A stretch of DNA of 64,000 bases from contig NZ_JAGUCO010000014.1 in assembly GCF_018271995.1 (NCBI RefSeq), forward strand, positions 62,001 to 126,000, in the 5' to 3' direction. The DNA is from Carboxylicivirga linearis. GTDB lineage: Bacteria; Bacteroidota; Bacteroidia; Bacteroidales; Marinilabiliaceae. This document shows positions 17,816 through 28,196 of the stretch, piece by piece. Position numbers and translations under genes: made by a program. The notes beneath the pieces were generated by a model. That model was given only the letters and a program-made list of their open reading frames with translations. It had not been told where the DNA came from and did no database searches. Positions within the stretch are counted from its first letter, which is position 1, and each line of letters begins with the position of its first letter.

Positions 17816-19291
17816 TTAATCCTGAACAGGCTCTAATAAGTTCGGATTCAAATCTTCTTGTGTTAATGGAATAGGAAGATACTCATGTCTACCGGCTTCA
17901 AACCCTGGTAAAGTACCAGCAGCTTTTCCGGTACGAACCAGGTCGAAGAAGCGGTTACCCCACTCTACAGAAAGCTCGGCACGACGCTCATCCAAAATAT
18001 CATCTATTGTTGGACTTGAAACAGGATCCAAGCCAGCTCTTTCTCTAACTTCATTTAAAGGTGTTGCAGCATCTCCTCCAACGCGTAATTTAGCTTCAGC
18101 ATTCATCAATAATACATCGGCATAGCGAAGGATACGAATATTGTTATTTGAACCATATTGATTTCTACCATCAGTCATCTGATCAGAAGGAGTATATGCC
18201 TTTCCATTGTAATGAGCTTTAATATCCATATACGTAGGTTCCCATAATGCAATATCATCGCCAGCAGGTGTGGTTACACCAGATTCTAAGATGGCTACAT
18301 CATAGCGAACATCTTCACCTCGGTCATTCATAAAGTTGATGAATTCCGGACGCATTAGCATAAAACCCCAACCTGTTATTGGTGCCGGATTGATATTTGG
18401 CCCCTGATGCTGAAACCAAGCGCCACCATATACTTCCTGGCCATCACCTGTTCCGAAGTCGGTAAATTGCAACTCATATAATGATTCTTTTGCCAGCTTA
18501 CCCGGAATCTTAAACAGGTTGTAATAATCTTCGTATAGACTAATACCTGCTTCTGCAATAATTCTATCTGTTAGTGTATTAACTAAATTAAATTCGCCTT
18601 CCATCAAGGCAACCTTTGCCTTTAATGCCATTGCACTGTATTTTGTAACAGCACCTTCATTAACACTCTGAACTTCCGGAAGATGTTCAATACAAAAGTC
18701 AAGTTCCTCATGAATAAAATCTCTTACGGATTCTACACTCCTACGGTATGGAAATCCATAATTCAAATCCTCAGGATCAATAATAGGCACATCACCCCAC
18801 ATATTAGAGATAAAATAATAAGCTAAAGCTCTGTGAAAAGTAATCTCTGCCTCGTACTGATTAGCTAACTCAAATTGATCATCACTGGTTAAATGCTCTC
18901 TAAAACGATCAATTAAAATTTGATTGTTATAAGTGGTATAAATGATATTATACATTGCCACCCAGGTACTATTCATAGCCCAAAAACCTTTGATTCCATC
19001 GTAGTTAAACTCTTCCAGATATAAGTATTCACCCTGATCGGTTTCAGATCCGCCACCTTTTGTAACTTCATCACCTCTTAGGTTTAATAAAGGCCATGAT
19101 TCCCATTGCGCCAAGCGCTGACGGGTTGATGCATACACACCAGATACTGGTGCATACATCTGACTGGCATCAGTAAAATCTATGTCGTCGGTTGGTACGG
19201 TTCCTTCCGGCACAATATCCAACCAGTCGCTGCAGGAGCTTAAGGTAAAAACTCCCATCAACACTATTAATATATTTTTGAATGACTTCAT
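17816..19291 (-). CDS. SusD/RagB-type glycan-binding lipoprotein
   Basis: 491 residues. A lipoprotein signal (MKSFKNILIVLMGVFTLSSC, Cys20) is followed by SDWLDIVPEG, the usual N-terminus of SusD proteins. The tetratricopeptide-like helical body includes AEITFHRALAYYFISNMWGDVP, FPYRRSVESVRDFIHEELDF and the C-terminal DILDERRAELSVEWGNRFFDL and GFEAGRHEYLPIP signatures. It caps the SusC transporter at the cell surface and binds the oligosaccharide. It begins 21 bases after susC in the operon. Confidence 0.96.
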   Translation of the reverse strand: MKSFKNILIVLMGVFTLSSCSDWLDIVPEGTVPTDDIDFTDASQMYAPVSGVYASTRQRLAQWESWPLLNLRGDEVTKGGGSETDQGEYLYLEEFNYDGIKGFWAMNSTWVAMYNIIYTTYNNQILIDRFREHLTSDDQFELANQYEAEITFHRALAYYFISNMWGDVPIIDPEDLNYGFPYRRSVESVRDFIHEELDFCIEHLPEVQSVNEGAVTKYSAMALKAKVALMEGEFNLVNTLTDRIIAEAGISLYEDYYNLFKIPGKLAKESLYELQFTDFGTGDGQEVYGGAWFQHQGPNINPAPITGWGFMLMRPEFINFMNDRGEDVRYDVAILESGVTTPAGDDIALWEPTYMDIKAHYNGKAYTPSDQMTDGRNQYGSNNNIRILRYADVLLMNAEAKLRVGGDAATPLNEVRERAGLDPVSSPTIDDILDERRAELSVEWGNRFFDLVRTGKAAGTLPGFEAGRHEYLPIPLTQEDLNPNLLEPVQD

Positions 19292-19312
19292 AATCTAATA
19301 ATTAGAAACGGA

Positions 19313-22300
19313 TTAAAAATTAATTTTAGCACCCACCGAGAAAATTGCCGGGATTGGATATACCGATTGATCAATACCCCCCGGAACTTCAGGTGTGAAT
19401 CCATTGGATGAGAAGAAGGTATACGGACGGTCGGCATTTAAATAAACCTGTGCTGATCCTAATCCCATTTTGTCCATAGCTGATTTCGGAATATCATATG
19501 AAAGGCGCACATTTTGAATTCGGAAATAAGAACCATCTTCTAAAAAGAAATCATTTAAACGACCGGTGTTCCATGGATTGAATAAACCTTCTGCCGATGG
19601 AGCACTATTGGTTGATCCTTCACCTGTCCAAATACTGTTGGCCAGATTTGCATCCATATTGTTCGCTCCGTGCTTATTTATATCAGCTCTTCGACGGTTT
19701 AAAATAGTATTACCTTGAACCCCCTGGAATGTAGCCGCTAAAGTCACGCCTTTATAACCAACTGCCATATTAATACCATAAGTAAAATCAGGATTAGGAT
19801 CTCCTAAAATCATACGGTCGTTAGCATCAATAATACCATCGCCATTTACATCCACATAACGAAAATCACCGGGCTTTAAACCATTAGCCTGTGCAATAGG
19901 ACAAGCATCTATCTCTGCCTGATTCTGGTAAACACCATCTGTTTTCCATCCGTAAAAAGCATACAATGGTCCGCCAACATACGATCTTTGAGGAAATTCT
20001 TCAGAACCCGTAAACAAATAAGGCTCTCCTCCTAGATCGGTTACCTCATTTTTAATGGTAGTAATATTGGCACCAATTGAATAATGGAAATCCTTACCTA
20101 TTTTATCAGACCAGTTAACCATTACTTCAACTCCTGAGTTTCGAACAGATCCTGCATTTCGAAGCAAGTATCCGTTACCCATAGGTAGGGTTGTATTGAT
20201 TACCATATTGCGTGTTTCGCGATTATAATAATCAGCTTCCACATTTAAACGAAAATCAAAAAGTTTTGCTTCAACACCAATGTTCTTTTCATCAACTACT
20301 TCCCATTCCAAATCAGAGAAAACAGTATTGTTGATCATACCCGGTATATAAGAAGTTCCGAAAATTCCTGATTCGCCAATTCCTCCATTTGAGATTGAAG
20401 ATAATCCATCATTAGCTGGTACTTTATCGTTACCTAACAATCCCCACGAGGCTCTTAACTTTAAATAATCAATTTTAGCATTTTGCAATCCAGCAGCAAA
20501 GTCTTCTTGCGAAATAACCCAACCAGCACCTAACGATGGGAAGTATCCCCATTTTTGTTGGTACTTAGACGAACCGTCAGCACGCATAGTTAACGACAAT
20601 AAGTACTTGTGCTCATAATCATATGAAAAACGCGCAAAAGCAGACATTCCTCTGAAACGATCACCACCATCATTAGACGTTCGGGTCTCCTGATTACCTG
20701 AGTTCAAATAGTATTTATTTGTAACTCCTTGAGCAGTACCATTTATCCATCTGTAGTTTTCTTCACGAACTGAAAAACCAGCCATTGAGGTTAAATTATG
20801 ACTTCCCCAGCTATTACGTAAGGTAGCTGTATTATCCCACACATAATCGTAGTTCCAGTTGGTTGTTTTACTCAATGAATTTATTTGTTGCTGATTGTTA
20901 CCCACTGCATATTCCGGAATATAAACACGACCTGCACCATAACGGAAATCCATATTCATTGCTGAACGCAAGGTAAGATCCTTTCCTTCAAAAGGACGTA
21001 ATTCAGCATATACAGTTGGCATAAATCTGGTAATATCCGACTCGTTATCGCCATGATAATAGGCACGCGCCATTGGATTAGTATAATAAGTATCGTATCC
21101 CAAATTATGCGGATTCTCAAAATTCTCAGGATAAGAAACACCATCACCAGGATTGCCTCCCATTTCATAAACAGGATACATTGGATTATTTACATAAGCT
21201 TGAAACCATGCCTCATCGTCATCTATCTTACGCTTTTCATTGGTCAAAATAGTACTAAATCCTACTTTCAATTTTGATGATACATCATAATCTACTTTAC
21301 CGCGTAAATTTAAACGGTCGTAATAACCAGTGGCGTTCATTATACCATCCTGACTAAAATATCCTACACTAAAAGCATAAGTAGATTTCTCATTACCTCC
21401 GTTAATAGATAAACTATGGTTTTGAATTGGCGCTGCACCTTTTATCAACTCATCATACCAATCTGTTGAAATTGCAGGAGTACCATTCATACCTCCATAA
21501 CGATCAATGGAAGCATCAACTCTATCTCCATAACCTCCGGCACGCATAATATTAGCATATTGTGCTGAATTAGCCATTTCTAAACGCTGTGTTACCGATT
21601 GAACACCATAGTAACCATCATATGTCACCTGCATTTTACGGTCTTTGGCTCCACCTTTTGTAGTTATTAAAACAACACCATTTGCAGCACGCACACCATA
21701 AATAGCAGCAGCTGAGGCATCTTTTAATATCGACATGGTCTCGATATCATTTGGATTCAGGAAATTAATATCATCCAGAAACATACCATCCACCACGTAC
21801 AGAGGATTTGAATTCTGAATAGATCCAACCCCTCTGATACTTACTGATGGTCCTTCACCGGGAACACCTGAATTAACAATATTAACACCGGCAATCTTCC
21901 CCTGTACAGCACCCATTGCAGATGAAGTATTCATAGATGTGATCTCTTCGGCTGAAATACTGGCAATAGGCGAAGTCAGGTCTTTTGATTTACTTGTACC
22001 ATATCCAATAACAACAACCTCTTCTAAATCGCTTGCGTCTTCCGACAATGTTATATCAAAATATGTTTTGTCACCCACAGGAATCTCCTGACTTTGCAGA
22101 CCTATGAATGAAACAACTAGAATATCTGTAGCTTTTACCTCTTCAATTTCAAACTCTCCATCGAAGTTGGTTGAAGCTCCGTTCATTGTTCCTTTAACTA
22201 CTACACTTGCTCCTGGCAATTCGTAGCCCTGATCATCACGTACTATCCCCGTAATTTTTATAGCTTCTTGAGCCAGGGCTACCTGACCAATAAACAAGAA

Positions 22301-22324
22301 TGCTATCAGTAATCGTTTAATCAT
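19313..22324 (-). CDS. SusC/RagA-type TonB-dependent glycan transporter
   Basis: 1003 residues. Signal peptide (MIKRLLIAFLFIGQVALA), then a carboxypeptidase-regulatory-like domain (GIVRDDQGYELPGASVVVKG), a TonB-box region (DLEEVVVIGYGT), a plug (IAGVNIVNSGVPGEGPSVSIRG, YVVDGMFLDD, IYGVRAANGVVLITTKGG) and a 22-stranded barrel ending in SVGAKINF. The plug YGVRAANGVVLI block is diagnostic of SusC. It imports oligosaccharides through the outer membrane with SusD. The order GH2-susC-susD is a little unusual, since susC is often first. Confidence 0.96.
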   Translation of the reverse strand: MIKRLLIAFLFIGQVALAQEAIKITGIVRDDQGYELPGASVVVKGTMNGASTNFDGEFEIEEVKATDILVVSFIGLQSQEIPVGDKTYFDITLSEDASDLEEVVVIGYGTSKSKDLTSPIASISAEEITSMNTSSAMGAVQGKIAGVNIVNSGVPGEGPSVSIRGVGSIQNSNPLYVVDGMFLDDINFLNPNDIETMSILKDASAAAIYGVRAANGVVLITTKGGAKDRKMQVTYDGYYGVQSVTQRLEMANSAQYANIMRAGGYGDRVDASIDRYGGMNGTPAISTDWYDELIKGAAPIQNHSLSINGGNEKSTYAFSVGYFSQDGIMNATGYYDRLNLRGKVDYDVSSKLKVGFSTILTNEKRKIDDDEAWFQAYVNNPMYPVYEMGGNPGDGVSYPENFENPHNLGYDTYYTNPMARAYYHGDNESDITRFMPTVYAELRPFEGKDLTLRSAMNMDFRYGAGRVYIPEYAVGNNQQQINSLSKTTNWNYDYVWDNTATLRNSWGSHNLTSMAGFSVREENYRWINGTAQGVTNKYYLNSGNQETRTSNDGGDRFRGMSAFARFSYDYEHKYLLSLTMRADGSSKYQQKWGYFPSLGAGWVISQEDFAAGLQNAKIDYLKLRASWGLLGNDKVPANDGLSSISNGGIGESGIFGTSYIPGMINNTVFSDLEWEVVDEKNIGVEAKLFDFRLNVEADYYNRETRNMVINTTLPMGNGYLLRNAGSVRNSGVEVMVNWSDKIGKDFHYSIGANITTIKNEVTDLGGEPYLFTGSEEFPQRSYVGGPLYAFYGWKTDGVYQNQAEIDACPIAQANGLKPGDFRYVDVNGDGIIDANDRMILGDPNPDFTYGINMAVGYKGVTLAATFQGVQGNTILNRRRADINKHGANNMDANLANSIWTGEGSTNSAPSAEGLFNPWNTGRLNDFFLEDGSYFRIQNVRLSYDIPKSAMDKMGLGSAQVYLNADRPYTFFSSNGFTPEVPGGIDQSVYPIPAIFSVGAKINF

Positions 22325-22340
22325 AATTAATGAATTTATA

Positions 22341-24941
22341 TTATTTAGCTAGTATTTTAATTCCATTTATAAATGCATAACCCTCCTTTGATTCAAAATT
22401 TATTTTCATTGAATCATCCTTAATATTAACCACATAAGTTTTTGAAAGACTATTACATCCACCCACTATTTCTGCTGGGATCAGTTTTTTTTCAAGAACT
22501 ATGCCATTAATATGTATCATCATGTTTCCATGACTTATATCATCCTTTTTTTTATGCCCCAGATCATACACTACAGCCTCACCTGAAAAAGATAAATCAG
22601 CAAAACATAGAGTAACCTCATATTCACCAGGTTTAACATCAAATTTGTATGTAAAATTACCCTGTCGTTGTGTTTGAAACAAAGGATCATCTTCTGTGCC
22701 GATTATTTCAGCCGTAGTACCAGGACGATCTCCTCTTTCGAAAGCAGTACCATTAATGTACCCCCAGGCACCTTTTTGATATGCAACATCTGGTAGAAAT
22801 ACTTCTGCACTAGCATTGGAATGAAAATAACATTCACTTCCCACATTTATATTAATACCTGAACCACTGGATAGTAAATCATTAATATCAGCTATTTCTA
22901 TTTCAACATAGCTAATATCTTCATATACTAATCCATCAGAATCAACTCCTTTGACTGATATCTTATTCTTGCCCGGTTTGAAAACAATATCCCATGTAAC
23001 TGTGCAATTTTCAGGATTTTTTATTCCCAAGCTTTCATCATTTATAAACATCTCAACTTGATTGAGATTACTGTATACCTTAATGGATTGCATACTATCT
23101 GTTTGAAGCAATAAACGACGTGACCAATCGCGTGTGGCTATATGCAATACAGGTTCTTCATTATTTAAAAATGCCTTTTGATAGAAGTACACATCTTTCG
23201 CCTCACGATTACCGTACATGAGTCCCTTGTTATTGATGCGTGGCATCGATTCCTGACGCAAGGCAGAACTAAAATCGATAAGGTTCCACATGGCTCCTCC
23301 CATTACAAAAGCAGAATCCTTTATAACCGGCCAATAGTGCTCCATAAAAGTTTGTTGGTATTCCATCGAAAAGTCGAACTTTCGAGGTTTCATACTATGT
23401 AGTCGCTTATCTGATCCGGCACCAAATTCAGACACTATTAAAGGACGCTTGGGATATTTATTATGCTGTTCTGATATAAATGACTTAAAACCGGACAAAT
23501 CACCTCCGTACCAACCATCATATAAATTCCATCCTGAGATATCACTAATACCCGCTAATCCGATTTCGTTATATAAATTAGTGCCATGGTAAGCCATTAC
23601 AGTAAATCGACTAGGATCTATTTCCTTCACTAATTTTTCTAATCGTTCAGCCAAACTAACGGTACTTGCGTAAAGTTCCTTTTTTTCATTTTTATCTTTA
23701 AACCGATACTGAACCTGAATGATGGCTTCATTCATATAACCCCACATTACAACAGAAGGGTGATTAAAGTGTTGACGAATCATTTCCTGTAGTTGAAATT
23801 CGGCATTTATTGCAAACTCTTCATTATTATTTATGATATCAACTACTGGTATTTCCTCCCAAACCAACAGACCTAATTGATCACAGGCCTCCAGCACAGC
23901 CTTCGACTGTGGATAATGAGCCAGGCGAATAAAATTTGCACCCGTATTTTTTAATGCTTTTATATCTTCTATATGATGCTGATCGCTCAATGCGATTCCA
24001 TAACCTACACGATCTTGATGACGACTGGCTCCCATCAATTTGATTGGTTCTCCATTTAAAAGAAACTGGTTGTTTTCATTTATTTCAATGTTTCGCCATC
24101 CAATATTCTCCGATATTTCATCAAGCTTATTTCCCTTTGAGCCATTTAAACTAACGTTAATTGTGTAAAGGTTGGGGTTTTCCGGGGTCCATAGTAAAGG
24201 ATCTTTTATGGATGGTAATGGAATGGTCAATGCATTTTCTCCACTTACCGACTTCAAATTCTTTGAAAAACTGAACTCTCTTTTTCCATTGGGATTCTCA
24301 CAACTAATATTTAATTGCAACCTTTGATCTGCATCAGATAAGTTACTTATTTTAATTTCCAGTTTACCTGTGGCTTTTTTATGAGTGAGTTCGTCCTGAT
24401 AAAACAGCAATCCATTCCCGCCCAGGCTGTCAAGTTTAAAATGAACATCGGTTTTGTTAATCATCCAAACCGGACGATAAATACCACCGAAAATGGTAAA
24501 ATCACCGCTCAATGGAGCAATATTATTGTTTGTATTATCAACAAGTACCTCAATTGAATTATAATCATCAAATTTTAATGCTGAAGTAATATTGACATAA
24601 AAACCGGTGTATCCACCTTTGTGTTCTCTAAGAATTTTATTATTTACCTTAACGGTTGCTATTGAGTTTACCCCTTCGAAATACAAGTAATATTGTGAAG
24701 TTGTATTTTCAGCTCTTACATAAAAACGCTTTTCATATATTCCTTCACCTCTGAAGTAATGCTTTGTTTCATATGCATCATCATTCCAATGGTGTGGTAA
24801 TGTTACCGGCTCCGGCTTGTGCACTCTTTCAGTTACCTTATTAAAAGACCATCCTTCGTTAAATGATTCTTTTTGCAACTGAGCACCTACCTCACTAAGG
24901 CTCAATAACATTGTTAATACTATAATAAACTGCGTTCTCAT
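22341..24941 (-). CDS. Exported GH2 beta-galactosidase-like enzyme with C-terminal malectin domain
   Basis: The frame is open from 25013, but the Met at 24939-24941 gives a signal peptide (MRTQFIIVLTMLLSLSEVGA); the extra 24 residues upstream look non-functional, so 24941 is preferred (866 residues). GH2 domains: sugar-binding jelly roll (VTLPHHWNDDAYETKHYFRG), immunoglobulin-like domain, and a TIM barrel with LMGASRHQDRVGYG, the acid/base in VVMWGYMNEAI and the nucleophile Glu in LIVSEFGAGSD. After a short Ig-like domain (FKPGKNKISVKGVDSDG), a C-terminal malectin/CBM57-like domain follows (INVGSECYFHSNASAEVFLP, ... ALINGIKI-like end). It probably acts on galactosides. It is the first gene of the PUL operon. 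Confidence 0.9.
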   Translation of the reverse strand: MRTQFIIVLTMLLSLSEVGAQLQKESFNEGWSFNKVTERVHKPEPVTLPHHWNDDAYETKHYFRGEGIYEKRFYVRAENTTSQYYLYFEGVNSIATVKVNNKILREHKGGYTGFYVNITSALKFDDYNSIEVLVDNTNNNIAPLSGDFTIFGGIYRPVWMINKTDVHFKLDSLGGNGLLFYQDELTHKKATGKLEIKISNLSDADQRLQLNISCENPNGKREFSFSKNLKSVSGENALTIPLPSIKDPLLWTPENPNLYTINVSLNGSKGNKLDEISENIGWRNIEINENNQFLLNGEPIKLMGASRHQDRVGYGIALSDQHHIEDIKALKNTGANFIRLAHYPQSKAVLEACDQLGLLVWEEIPVVDIINNNEEFAINAEFQLQEMIRQHFNHPSVVMWGYMNEAIIQVQYRFKDKNEKKELYASTVSLAERLEKLVKEIDPSRFTVMAYHGTNLYNEIGLAGISDISGWNLYDGWYGGDLSGFKSFISEQHNKYPKRPLIVSEFGAGSDKRLHSMKPRKFDFSMEYQQTFMEHYWPVIKDSAFVMGGAMWNLIDFSSALRQESMPRINNKGLMYGNREAKDVYFYQKAFLNNEEPVLHIATRDWSRRLLLQTDSMQSIKVYSNLNQVEMFINDESLGIKNPENCTVTWDIVFKPGKNKISVKGVDSDGLVYEDISYVEIEIADINDLLSSGSGININVGSECYFHSNASAEVFLPDVAYQKGAWGYINGTAFERGDRPGTTAEIIGTEDDPLFQTQRQGNFTYKFDVKPGEYEVTLCFADLSFSGEAVVYDLGHKKKDDISHGNMMIHINGIVLEKKLIPAEIVGGCNSLSKTYVVNIKDDSMKINFESKEGYAFINGIKILAK

Positions 24942-25013
24942 AACACTTCGATTTTCATTTAGACTAGCGATGTAAAAATCTAAAATAGCTTTCACCTCAG
25001 TTAAAAAATACAT

Positions 25014-25146
25014 ACATCATTTATACATCATTATAAACATCAAACTTCTTTTTACCTCACACACTGCATGTTGTGAAATACAACTTTCTTAACATTAAAT
25101 TAACAATTGACTTATTGATGTTAGTAAATACATCATATTAACATCA
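25014..25146. promoter_or_regulatory. Cluster of ACATCA operator-like repeats in the divergent PUL control region
   Basis: ACATCA occurs at 25014, 25025 and 25037 (spaced 11 and 12 bases), and again at 25130 and 25141 (11 apart), with an inverted TGATGT at 25116. The two clusters lie about 70-200 bases upstream of the GH2 start (24941) and 100-230 upstream of the regulator start (25246). Helical spacing in a divergent promoter region suggests sites for the adjacent HTH regulator (inference). Confidence 0.55.
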
Positions 25147-25245
25147 TATATTTCGGAACTTATGCTTTTTTAAATATCTTGTGGCAAGTTTTTTTCCCAG
25201 TCAAATAATAAAATTAGAGGAGAATTCATCCATTAGACTAGTTAA

Positions 25246-28050
25246 ATGGTAAGATTACAAATCAGCATACTCCAATTTCTACTATTTCTATCTATAAGTC
25301 AAACTTTGGCTTCTAATATTAACATTAAAAAATCGCTTGAAATACCATCACCTCATGTTAAGTCTTTTCTTAAGAATGAATATGGAGCTGAGAATCAGAA
25401 TTGGGATATTTCAGCTGCGGAAAGTGGAAATATTTATTTTGCCAACTCGCTCGGTCTATTAAAATTTGATGGTGAAGATTGGGAGTTGTTCCAAACAGAT
25501 GAAATACTTCGCGCTGTTTATTGTTCAGGAGACACCATTTTTGTTGGCGGAAACCATTTAATGGGATATTTTTTAGAAAACAATCTGGAAAGTGGATTTC
25601 ACTCCTATTCGAAAATCACAAACGATATCTGGAAAATCTTTAAGTATCAAGATCAAGTTATTTACCAATCGTTCAACCGCTTTTATTATATCAATAAAGA
25701 AAATAAGATTCATATTGAGAGAATTCGAGAAGGAAATACTACCTATGCCTTCCCTCTTGATGATCAAATCCTATTTCAAGTCAGCTATGACAAACTGATA
25801 GCTTTAAACTTAAAGGGAAATGAATCGATTCTGCACGATTCGAAAGAAATCAGTTCTTTAATGATAAAACACATTGACTCACTTGATGTTAACACTTATT
25901 TAATTGGATCATTGAATAAAGGACTATTTGTGTTAGAAAATGACCAATTAAAATCATTAAACCATCCGCTGAATGACTACTTAAAAACGAATCAGCTTAA
26001 TAAAGCTATAAGGTTAAATGATGACACCTTTGCCTTTGCCACCATGAATGGTGGTATTATAATTGGTTCTGTTGAAGGAGATATTAAATACATTATTAAT
26101 AAAACAAATGGTTTACCCAACAACAGAGTACACGCTTTAGAGCTTCAAAACAATGAATATTTGTGGATTGGAACAGATAACGGAATATCGGTAATTAACA
26201 TTCAATCACCCATGTTATTCCTTAATAATATGATGGTTGATTACGGGTCGTTTTATGATTTTGTGAAATATAAGAAAAAGTATTTTATTGCCACTAATCA
26301 AGGTTTATATCAGGCCCGTAGAAACGAAATGCAATCATCTTTTTATGATGTTACTTTTGTAAAAGGTACCGAAGGACAAATCTGGCACATTGAGGTATTG
26401 GATAATATTTTATGGATTGGCCATAATAATGGCACCTTTCTTCTAAAAGATGATAAGCTATCACGGCTATCTGATATTTCAGGTGGATACAGTATAGTGC
26501 AAAGTAAATTAAATCCTAATATCATTTACCAATCATCTTATTTTGGACTGGCTGTTTATGAAAAAGAAAATAATAACTGGAAATACTCTTATTCATTGCC
26601 AAATATTGAGGAGCTAACCCGCGATATTATTGAACTGAATGATGGCTCGCTGATTGTAACGGGAACAAACATTGCCTATCAGATTTGGCCTAACAATCTG
26701 AATAAAACTTCTCAAATAAAAAAGCTAACAAATGTAGCCGCATTCAATACTTCTAAATGGATTAGAGCATTTAAGGTTAATGAAAAAATTGTATTAGCCG
26801 CCAGTGATACATCTGTTTACTTTAAAGATGATAAAACTATTGCATGCTCTGATGCTCTAAATCAAATAACTTATATATCTGAACCAATCGATGATTATTG
26901 TTTTATCAGAAAAGATAATGAACTTCAACTTTACAATTTTATAAAAGATGAAATAACTCCCTTACAATATGATCTTTCCTGCATTGAAAATGATCTTATT
27001 TACAAATATGAGAAGATAGGATTTATAAATAACAAAGAAGTGTTCTTCTGTTTATCGGATCGTTTTGGGGTGGCAAACTTTAACAGACTTTTAAATTCAC
27101 CAATTAAAGATCAACCTGTTAAAACAACAAACATTCAAATTAGTAACGACCGAAATGGTGAGATTGCTAAATTAGATCTGAGACAGCCAATCCCTTACCA
27201 TTTTAACACACTTCGCTTTACATTCTCATCGTATAATTATTTAAATGATTCGGAGTATGAATATTTTCTGAAAGGATACAATACCGAATGGCAGCAACGA
27301 AGTAATAATACTGCTGTATTTCAGAATTTAAAAGAAGGTTCATACACTTTTATGGTTCGCGAAAAAAATAAAAGCAATGTCACTGAGGTAGCATTTTCGG
27401 TGGCTTCTCCTTACTATCGATCTACCATAGCCTATATTTTGTATTTCATTCTATTTCTTACAAGTATCCTCTTAATGCGTCTGTATTATAAATACGCCTT
27501 AAAAAAGCAACGATTAGTTTCACTTGAAAAAGAAAGAAAAAAGCTTAATCAGCAACGAATGATGCAGTCAAAAAGAAAGCTTAACGATGAAATAAAAGAA
27601 CTGCAAGATGAAGTCAGTACAAAGACTGATCGCCTATCCAATCTATTAATTCAGAATAATAAAAAGAAAGAGGTTATTGACAAAATAAATGATGAACTAA
27701 AGCAAATAAAGGAAAATCAACGTTTTGCCAATCCTCGTCAGATTGAGAAACTATCAAAGATGATTAAATCCAACTTTGACGAGAAAAAAGACTGGCTGGT
27801 TTTTGAGGCTGCTTTTTCAGAAACTCATGTTAACTTCTTTAAGAAGCTCCGAGCTAAACATGCCAACCTGACTGACGAAGACCTTAGACTATGTGCCTAT
27901 CTAAAAGTTAATCTATCTTCAAAAGAGTTGGCGCCTATATTTAAAATCACCACCCGCAGTGTGGATTTGAAGAAATATCGACTTAAGAAAAAGCTAGGCC
28001 TGAAAAAAGAAGAAAAACTGCAACAATATATTATGGACTTTGATTCATAA
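25246..28050 (+). CDS. Membrane-bound PUL sensor-regulator (beta-propeller, Y_Y_Y, LuxR-type HTH)
   Basis: 934 residues. An N-terminal signal (ISILQFLLFLSISQTLAS) is followed by a large extracytoplasmic beta-propeller with two-component-regulator propeller repeats (NGLPNNRVHALELQ, YLWIGTDNGISVI). A Y_Y_Y domain (LRFTFSSYNYLNDSEYEYFLKGY) precedes one membrane helix near residue 730 (TIAYILYFILFLTSILLM), then a long cytoplasmic coiled coil. The C-terminal 61 residues form a LuxR/GerE-like HTH (LTDEDLRLCAYLKVNLSSKE, IFKITTRSVDLKKYRLKKK). There is no kinase or receiver domain, so it is a one-component transmembrane regulator rather than a HTCS. Divergent from the PUL, it probably senses the substrate and regulates the operon. 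Confidence 0.88.
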   Translation: MVRLQISILQFLLFLSISQTLASNINIKKSLEIPSPHVKSFLKNEYGAENQNWDISAAESGNIYFANSLGLLKFDGEDWELFQTDEILRAVYCSGDTIFVGGNHLMGYFLENNLESGFHSYSKITNDIWKIFKYQDQVIYQSFNRFYYINKENKIHIERIREGNTTYAFPLDDQILFQVSYDKLIALNLKGNESILHDSKEISSLMIKHIDSLDVNTYLIGSLNKGLFVLENDQLKSLNHPLNDYLKTNQLNKAIRLNDDTFAFATMNGGIIIGSVEGDIKYIINKTNGLPNNRVHALELQNNEYLWIGTDNGISVINIQSPMLFLNNMMVDYGSFYDFVKYKKKYFIATNQGLYQARRNEMQSSFYDVTFVKGTEGQIWHIEVLDNILWIGHNNGTFLLKDDKLSRLSDISGGYSIVQSKLNPNIIYQSSYFGLAVYEKENNNWKYSYSLPNIEELTRDIIELNDGSLIVTGTNIAYQIWPNNLNKTSQIKKLTNVAAFNTSKWIRAFKVNEKIVLAASDTSVYFKDDKTIACSDALNQITYISEPIDDYCFIRKDNELQLYNFIKDEITPLQYDLSCIENDLIYKYEKIGFINNKEVFFCLSDRFGVANFNRLLNSPIKDQPVKTTNIQISNDRNGEIAKLDLRQPIPYHFNTLRFTFSSYNYLNDSEYEYFLKGYNTEWQQRSNNTAVFQNLKEGSYTFMVREKNKSNVTEVAFSVASPYYRSTIAYILYFILFLTSILLMRLYYKYALKKQRLVSLEKERKKLNQQRMMQSKRKLNDEIKELQDEVSTKTDRLSNLLIQNNKKKEVIDKINDELKQIKENQRFANPRQIEKLSKMIKSNFDEKKDWLVFEAAFSETHVNFFKKLRAKHANLTDEDLRLCAYLKVNLSSKELAPIFKITTRSVDLKKYRLKKKLGLKKEEKLQQYIMDFDS

Positions 28051-28178
28051 ACAATATTCATTGTAATCATCATATCATTTAAAATAAATACCCTATATAA
28101 GTCACTTTAAGTCTTTACTATAGAAAACAAGAACAACTCTATAGTAAAATAAAATCGTTGTTAATTCAAAATCTTTTC

Positions 28179-28186
28179 TACTTTTG
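28179..28186 (+). promoter_or_regulatory. Bacteroidota -7 box (TACTTTTG) of the B12 operon
   Basis: TACTTTTG fits TAnnTTTG. A TTG at 28158-28160 lies 18 bases upstream as a possible -33 element. It precedes the cobalamin riboswitch by about 10 bases, where the transcript would start. Confidence 0.7.
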
Positions 28187-28196
28187 CATCCGATTA

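Larger units (their letters stand above)
7442..28050. other. Polysaccharide utilisation locus (PUL) with divergent regulator
   Basis: Gene order on the minus strand: GH2-malectin, SusC, SusD, GH3, sulfatase, GH43-F5/8-Fn3, putative alpha/alpha hydrolase, terminator, sulfatase, HAD lipoprotein. The sensor-regulator is divergent. SusCD plus exported glycosidases define a PUL. Two sulfatases imply a sulfated glycan, probably marine. Beta-galactosidase-, beta-glucosidase- and arabinosidase/xylosidase-like families suggest a mixed galactan or arabinogalactan-type substrate, but the exact glycan cannot be read from sequence. Confidence 0.85.

Noticed and set aside
24942-25013. 24-residue N-terminal extension of the GH2 protein
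   Set aside because: The internal Met gives a proper signal peptide; the extension has no export character and would bury it.
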